A stretch of 60,013 nucleotides of DNA from Planctomycetota bacterium (GTDB lineage: Bacteria > Planctomycetota > Phycisphaerae > UBA1845 > UTPLA1): positions 1-60,013 of the forward strand of contig JADJRI010000027.1 in assembly GCA_016712275.1 (NCBI GenBank), read 5' to 3'. Numbering within the stretch: the stretch's first letter is position 1; the number at the start of each line of letters is the position of its first letter. The notes under the pieces were generated by a model. The model ran no database searches and was not told the DNA's origin. It saw only the letters and a list, made by a program, of their open reading frames with translations. The translations under genes and the position numbers were made by a program. This document shows positions 56,549-60,013 of the stretch, piece after piece.

Positions 56549-57802
56549 GTGACGACGCCAACAACCACAAAAAAACGAAAACGACCGGAAGCGCCTGTTT
56601 TTGAAGCGCATGCCAATGTCGCGTTTGCCCGCGTGCGCAGTGCATTCGCAGATTTGCTCACCTCTGTCGATGCCGATCCGACAAAGCCGCAGGATGTCGC
56701 CCGGCAATTCCGACTAAATAAAAACCTAACATGGAAAATCTCCAAGATCATCCGCGAATCCGACCCCGGCAGCGTCGGACCCTATGTGCCGGGCAAAGCC
56801 GGCCTCAACATCTTTCTCGATTCGTTGAAGAAAGCCGGAGCGCCCGGCCGAGCGGATTCTCGAGGTGCGGAAGCGCTGGATGAATTCGAAAAGATGCAGG
56901 ATATTCATGCCGGCAGCCGCGAAACGCTGGAAATGATGCTCGGCAACATGGCCACCGGCGCCGAAGCTCAGCAGCAACTCGAGGCTCAGCGCAAACTCTC
57001 CTTCCGCGGCAACAGCGCCGTCTGGGGCATTCGCGCCCGCATTCAGATCTGTGCCAACTTCATTGCACCCGGAAAAGACCCATCCTTTGTAGACCTTGGC
57101 TGGTTGAGCGGCCTCGTCGATTTTCGCCGACTGCGTCGCGATGCGACATGGGCCGTTTCTTCAACCCGTAAAGTCAATGACCGCGGTGAGCTGCTGCCGC
57201 TAGGCGATATCGAGAGCATTGACCTTCGATTCGACCCTGAAACATCCGCGCCTCTGATGGGAGATTACTGTTCGGACCCGACGCCTGAATTGAAACTCGA
57301 GGTCGGCGCCGACGGTCTCATGCGCTACAAATTGGTGGAAGGCCCCATAGGAAATACGGCCGCGACGACCTGCATCATGGGAATTCTCGGCAGGGGATTT
57401 GTCAGGCGATGCCAGGTGGCCGGCGACACGCTCGGCGAGCACATTACGCGCCTTTACACGCCGGCCGAAAGTCTGATTCACGACCTCTTTGTCCACAAAG
57501 ATCTTTCCTATGCACTTTCGCCATCGATCCATCTTTACAGTCAGCTTCCGATCGACATGCCATACCCAACGGAAAATCGCAATGCCGCACAGCTTCCGCT
57601 TTGGGAACGCATTCAGTTTCTCGGGGCCAAGCCGCCCGTCGTGCTGACGCCGGAATATCCAAAATATCGCATGATGATTCAATCGGTGTTTGACCGAGCC
57701 GGCTGGGACCCGACCGATTTTCATGGCTTCCGGTTCACCATGAAGTACCCGCCGATTCCGGCGGTGGCCGTCTTCAGATATCCCCTCCCTGAAATCGTGT
57801 AA
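56549..57802 (+). CDS. Conserved hypothetical protein, 417 residues, possible DNA-binding N-terminus
   Basis: Not recognised. Begins with a Thr/Lys-rich segment (TTPTTTKKRKRPEAPV). Residues 15-110 are helical with VARQFRLNKNLTWKISKIIR, which looks like a helix-turn-helix, followed by VPGKAGLNIFLDSLKKAG. A second region from about 120 to 300 holds SFRGNSAVWGIRARIQICAN and DLGWLSGLVDFRRLRRD. The C-terminal region is beta-rich with Pro (FRFTMKYPPIPAVAVFRYPL). No catalytic signature. Start GTG/ATG at 56549 is the first in a clearly open frame. The order (HTH-like, then a ligand-like domain) suggests a regulator, but this is inference. Confidence 0.65.
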   Translation: MTTPTTTKKRKRPEAPVFEAHANVAFARVRSAFADLLTSVDADPTKPQDVARQFRLNKNLTWKISKIIRESDPGSVGPYVPGKAGLNIFLDSLKKAGAPGRADSRGAEALDEFEKMQDIHAGSRETLEMMLGNMATGAEAQQQLEAQRKLSFRGNSAVWGIRARIQICANFIAPGKDPSFVDLGWLSGLVDFRRLRRDATWAVSSTRKVNDRGELLPLGDIESIDLRFDPETSAPLMGDYCSDPTPELKLEVGADGLMRYKLVEGPIGNTAATTCIMGILGRGFVRRCQVAGDTLGEHITRLYTPAESLIHDLFVHKDLSYALSPSIHLYSQLPIDMPYPTENRNAAQLPLWERIQFLGAKPPVVLTPEYPKYRMMIQSVFDRAGWDPTDFHGFRFTMKYPPIPAVAVFRYPLPEIV

Positions 57803-57921
57803 AACGATCGGCCGGAATCGCAATACATCACTTGCATTCGACCGCACCAGCGAGCAGGATTGCAGGATGACGATCCCCGGATCTCATCCTTCAGTTCACA
57901 TTGTGCCGACGGGTGCCACTG

Positions 57922-59845
57922 ATGTCATCTTCGCAGGCCGTTGAAAATACTGCCATTGCCATGACATCCGTTGAGCGCGACCGATGGTGGCTCGAAAACG
58001 TTTATCGTAACGATGCCCCGCAAATGACAGTGCGGGCGGTGCTGTGCGGATTCGTTCTCGGCGGCCTGCTGTCGGCGGTCAATCTTTATATCGGAGCGAA
58101 AACCGGCTTTTCGCTGGGCACGTCTGTCACGGCCGTCGTACTGGCCTATGCGCTCTTCAGCGCGGTTCGAGCGATGGGGCTGCAATCGCGAATCGGCATC
58201 CTTGAAAACAACATCGTGCAATCGATCGCATGTTCCGGCGGCTACATGAGCAGCCCGCTGATGGCAAGCATGGCGGCCTATATGATTGTCACCAACACGG
58301 TGGTGCCCTGGTGGCAGATGGTTTTGTGGATGCTCGGGCTCTCGGTGCTCGGCGTGGTCTTTGCCATCCCGCTGAAGCGCCTGTTCATCAATGACGAGCA
58401 GTCGCCCTTTCCGGAGGGGCAGGCCTGTGGTGTCGTCCTACAGGCACTACATGGCGAAGCCGAAACCACAAGTCGATCATCGCCCGCCCGTGCCTTGCTC
58501 GCCTCCGCGGTCATCGCGGGCCTGGTGAGGTTGCTACAGGCGAAAGAAATACTCGCTTTGTTGCACGCACAATTTCTGGCGATCCCGGAAAGGCTCGATG
58601 GGTGGTATTACGAACTGGCCGCCAGGAACCAATGGGCGGTTCCGACAATGGCCGGCACGCCGCTGCCGGCTTATACGATGCGTCTGTCGATGGATGTTGC
58701 GTTGGTGGCACTCGGCGGGCTGATCGGCATGCGCACTTGTTTGTCATTGCTCTTGGGAGCCATTATCAATTATGCGATACTCGCCCCGGCCATGGTTGCC
58801 CGCGGCGACATTGAATCCGTGGTCGGGCCGGACGGGCTTCGGTTGGTCGGGTTTCGCGCCATCACGCGCTGGTCGTTGTGGTGCGGTGTGGCCATTATGA
58901 CGACCGCTTCGCTGTGGTCGTTCGCCGCGCAGTTTCGCAAATCAGGAATCTTCTTTCGAAATCTGGGTCGCCGACGCGCGAGCGGCGATTCGGATCGCAT
59001 TTCGCATATTGAAATGCCGATGAGCGCGTTCTTCATCGGCGCGCCCGTGCATCGGCCTTTTGGTCGTGTTGATGGCGAACCAGTTTTTTGGCGTTCATGC
59101 GTGGATGGCTGCCTTGGCGATCCCCATGGTGCTGGCCTTCACGATTATCGCCGTCAGTGCCACCGCTCAAACGTCGATCACGCCGCATGGTCCCCTCGGA
59201 AAACTGACGCAACTGGCGTTCGGTGGCATCGCCCCTGGCAATACGACCACGAATATCGCAACCGCCGGCATCAGTGCCGAAGTGGCCTTTCAATCCTCCA
59301 ATCTCATTCAAAACATGAAGCCGGGCTATATGCTCGGCGCGAAGCCCCGGTTGCAGGCGATCGGCCACTTAATCGGCGCGCTCGCGGGCGCGCTGGTCAG
59401 CGTGCCGGTGTTTTATTCGCTCTTGTTAAGGAACGATCCGTCGAAACTCGTGTCTGATCGATATCCGTTTCCGGCCGCGGAAGTGTGGCGAAGCGTGGCG
59501 GAAGCCCTGACGCGCGGCCTGGGTGGACTGCCGGCCAGTGCCGTATGGGCTGCTTGCATCGGGTCCGCGGCCGGAATCGTTCTCGAAGTCGGTCGAAAAA
59601 AATGGCCGCGAATTTCTCTCTCGCCGATCGGCATTGGGTTGGCATTTGTCATACCGTTCGATGCGTCCTTCGCCATGTTTGCGGGCGCGTTTGCATTCTG
59701 GATCGGCGCAAAAGTCTGGCGAAAGCCATCGTCCTGGTACGGCAGCATCGTTCAGCCGAATCACGAGTCGATTTGCTCCGGGCTGATTGCCGGTGCAGCG
59801 CTCATGGGCCTGGTCGCACTGGGCGTCGAAGCTGCATTCGGCTGA
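57922..59845 (+). CDS. OPT-superfamily oligopeptide/metal transporter (frame broken)
   Basis: About 640 residues with 12 or more membrane helices. Family motifs: TVRAVLCGFVLGGLLSAVNL, YIGAKTGFSLGTSVTAVVL, NNIVQSIACSGGYMSSPL, SPFPEGQACGVVLQALHG, and after a frame change near 59050 GVHAWMAALAIPMVL and IAPGNTTTNIATAGISAEVA. The break lies right after MPMSAFFIGAP and is most simply a one-base error. The family carries peptides, iron-siderophores or other solutes with protons; the substrate cannot be predicted. No ABC-like ATPase, as expected. Start ATG 57922. Confidence 0.88.
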
Positions 59846-60013
59846 TTCTCGATTTGGTGAGACGAGAGTTGTTCCTTGGCATCAGGATCAATTCCATTCA
59901 ATGCAACGACAGTCGCGACATTCGAATTGATCTGAAACCTCAGGCGAGGAACATCGAAGGTTTGCAAGAGTTGAAATCAAGCGGGCTCAATTGGTTCAGG
60001 GCGTAACTGGCCC

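Overview
The window looks like a chromosome segment from a member of the phylum Planctomycetota, probably an uncultivated or draft genome. Evidence is a GC-rich sequence carrying a serine/threonine kinase, a prepilin-type secreted protein, a PEP-CTERM protein, many large secreted proteins ending in paired dockerin-like Ca-binding repeats, a bacterial SUI1/eIF1 homologue, an Hc1-like histone H1 fragment protein, a partner-switching RsbW/STAS pair, and a bc-oxidase gene cluster with a very large multihaem cytochrome c. A class-level assignment (for example Phycisphaerae) is only a guess.

Layout. 0.3-9.4 kb: kinase, Gly-rich lipoprotein, ndk, two tandem trypsin-like secreted paralogues (one with a destroyed active site), a prepilin-like protein. 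9.4-10.1 kb: tRNA-Val, a 33-codon membrane ORF and tRNA-Lys. 10.2-13.3 kb: a three-gene cluster (inositol-phosphate synthase family, TIM-barrel isomerase, UbiA prenyltransferase) that resembles part of the ebo type of cluster. 13.5-17.5 kb: a low-density stretch with gene remnants (uvrC C-terminus, a truncated planctomycete family gene, a frameshifted unknown) and a two-way hairpin structure. 17.6-23.9 kb: housekeeping genes (metK, a fabZ-like gene, Hc1-like, rpmH, PIG-L deacetylase, RsbW/STAS, DegT aminotransferase). 24.1-44.2 kb: a long, almost gap-free, translationally coupled respiratory cluster: HEAT-repeat membrane protein, ferredoxin-Rieske fusion, split cytochrome b, eight-site multihaem cytochrome c, cupredoxin, coxB, coxA, coxC, coxD-like, two small membrane proteins, ctaA, ctaB, an ABC exporter, sco and DUF420. 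Together these read as one quinol-to-oxygen electron path plus its haem A and copper assembly factors. 44.2-49.7 kb: nth, a DUF4149-like gene, moaE, moaD, a phosphotransferase-thioesterase fusion, mtnP, pgpA, SUI1. 49.7-56.3 kb: secreted mosaic proteins, with a decayed second copy of the pgpA-SUI1 junction between two of them. 56.5-59.8 kb: an unrecognised 417-residue protein and an OPT-family transporter.

Main caveat. At least 25 reading-frame breaks were found by joining family-consistent protein segments from different frames. They hit genes that should be essential (metK, cytochrome b, coxA, coxB, ctaB) and many sit in short G or C runs. The simplest explanation is residual indel error in a draft sequence, so 'broken' genes here should mostly be read as intact genes with sequence errors. 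Exceptions that look biological are the uvrC remnant, the pgpA/SUI1 duplicate remnants and the pseudoprotease.

The most interesting candidate system is the respiratory cluster: a Rieske protein carrying its own N-terminal [4Fe-4S] ferredoxin domain, encoded with a roughly 1,526-residue, coiled-coil, originally octahaem membrane cytochrome and a dedicated cupredoxin. All functional statements rest on motif reading by eye; no database search was run.
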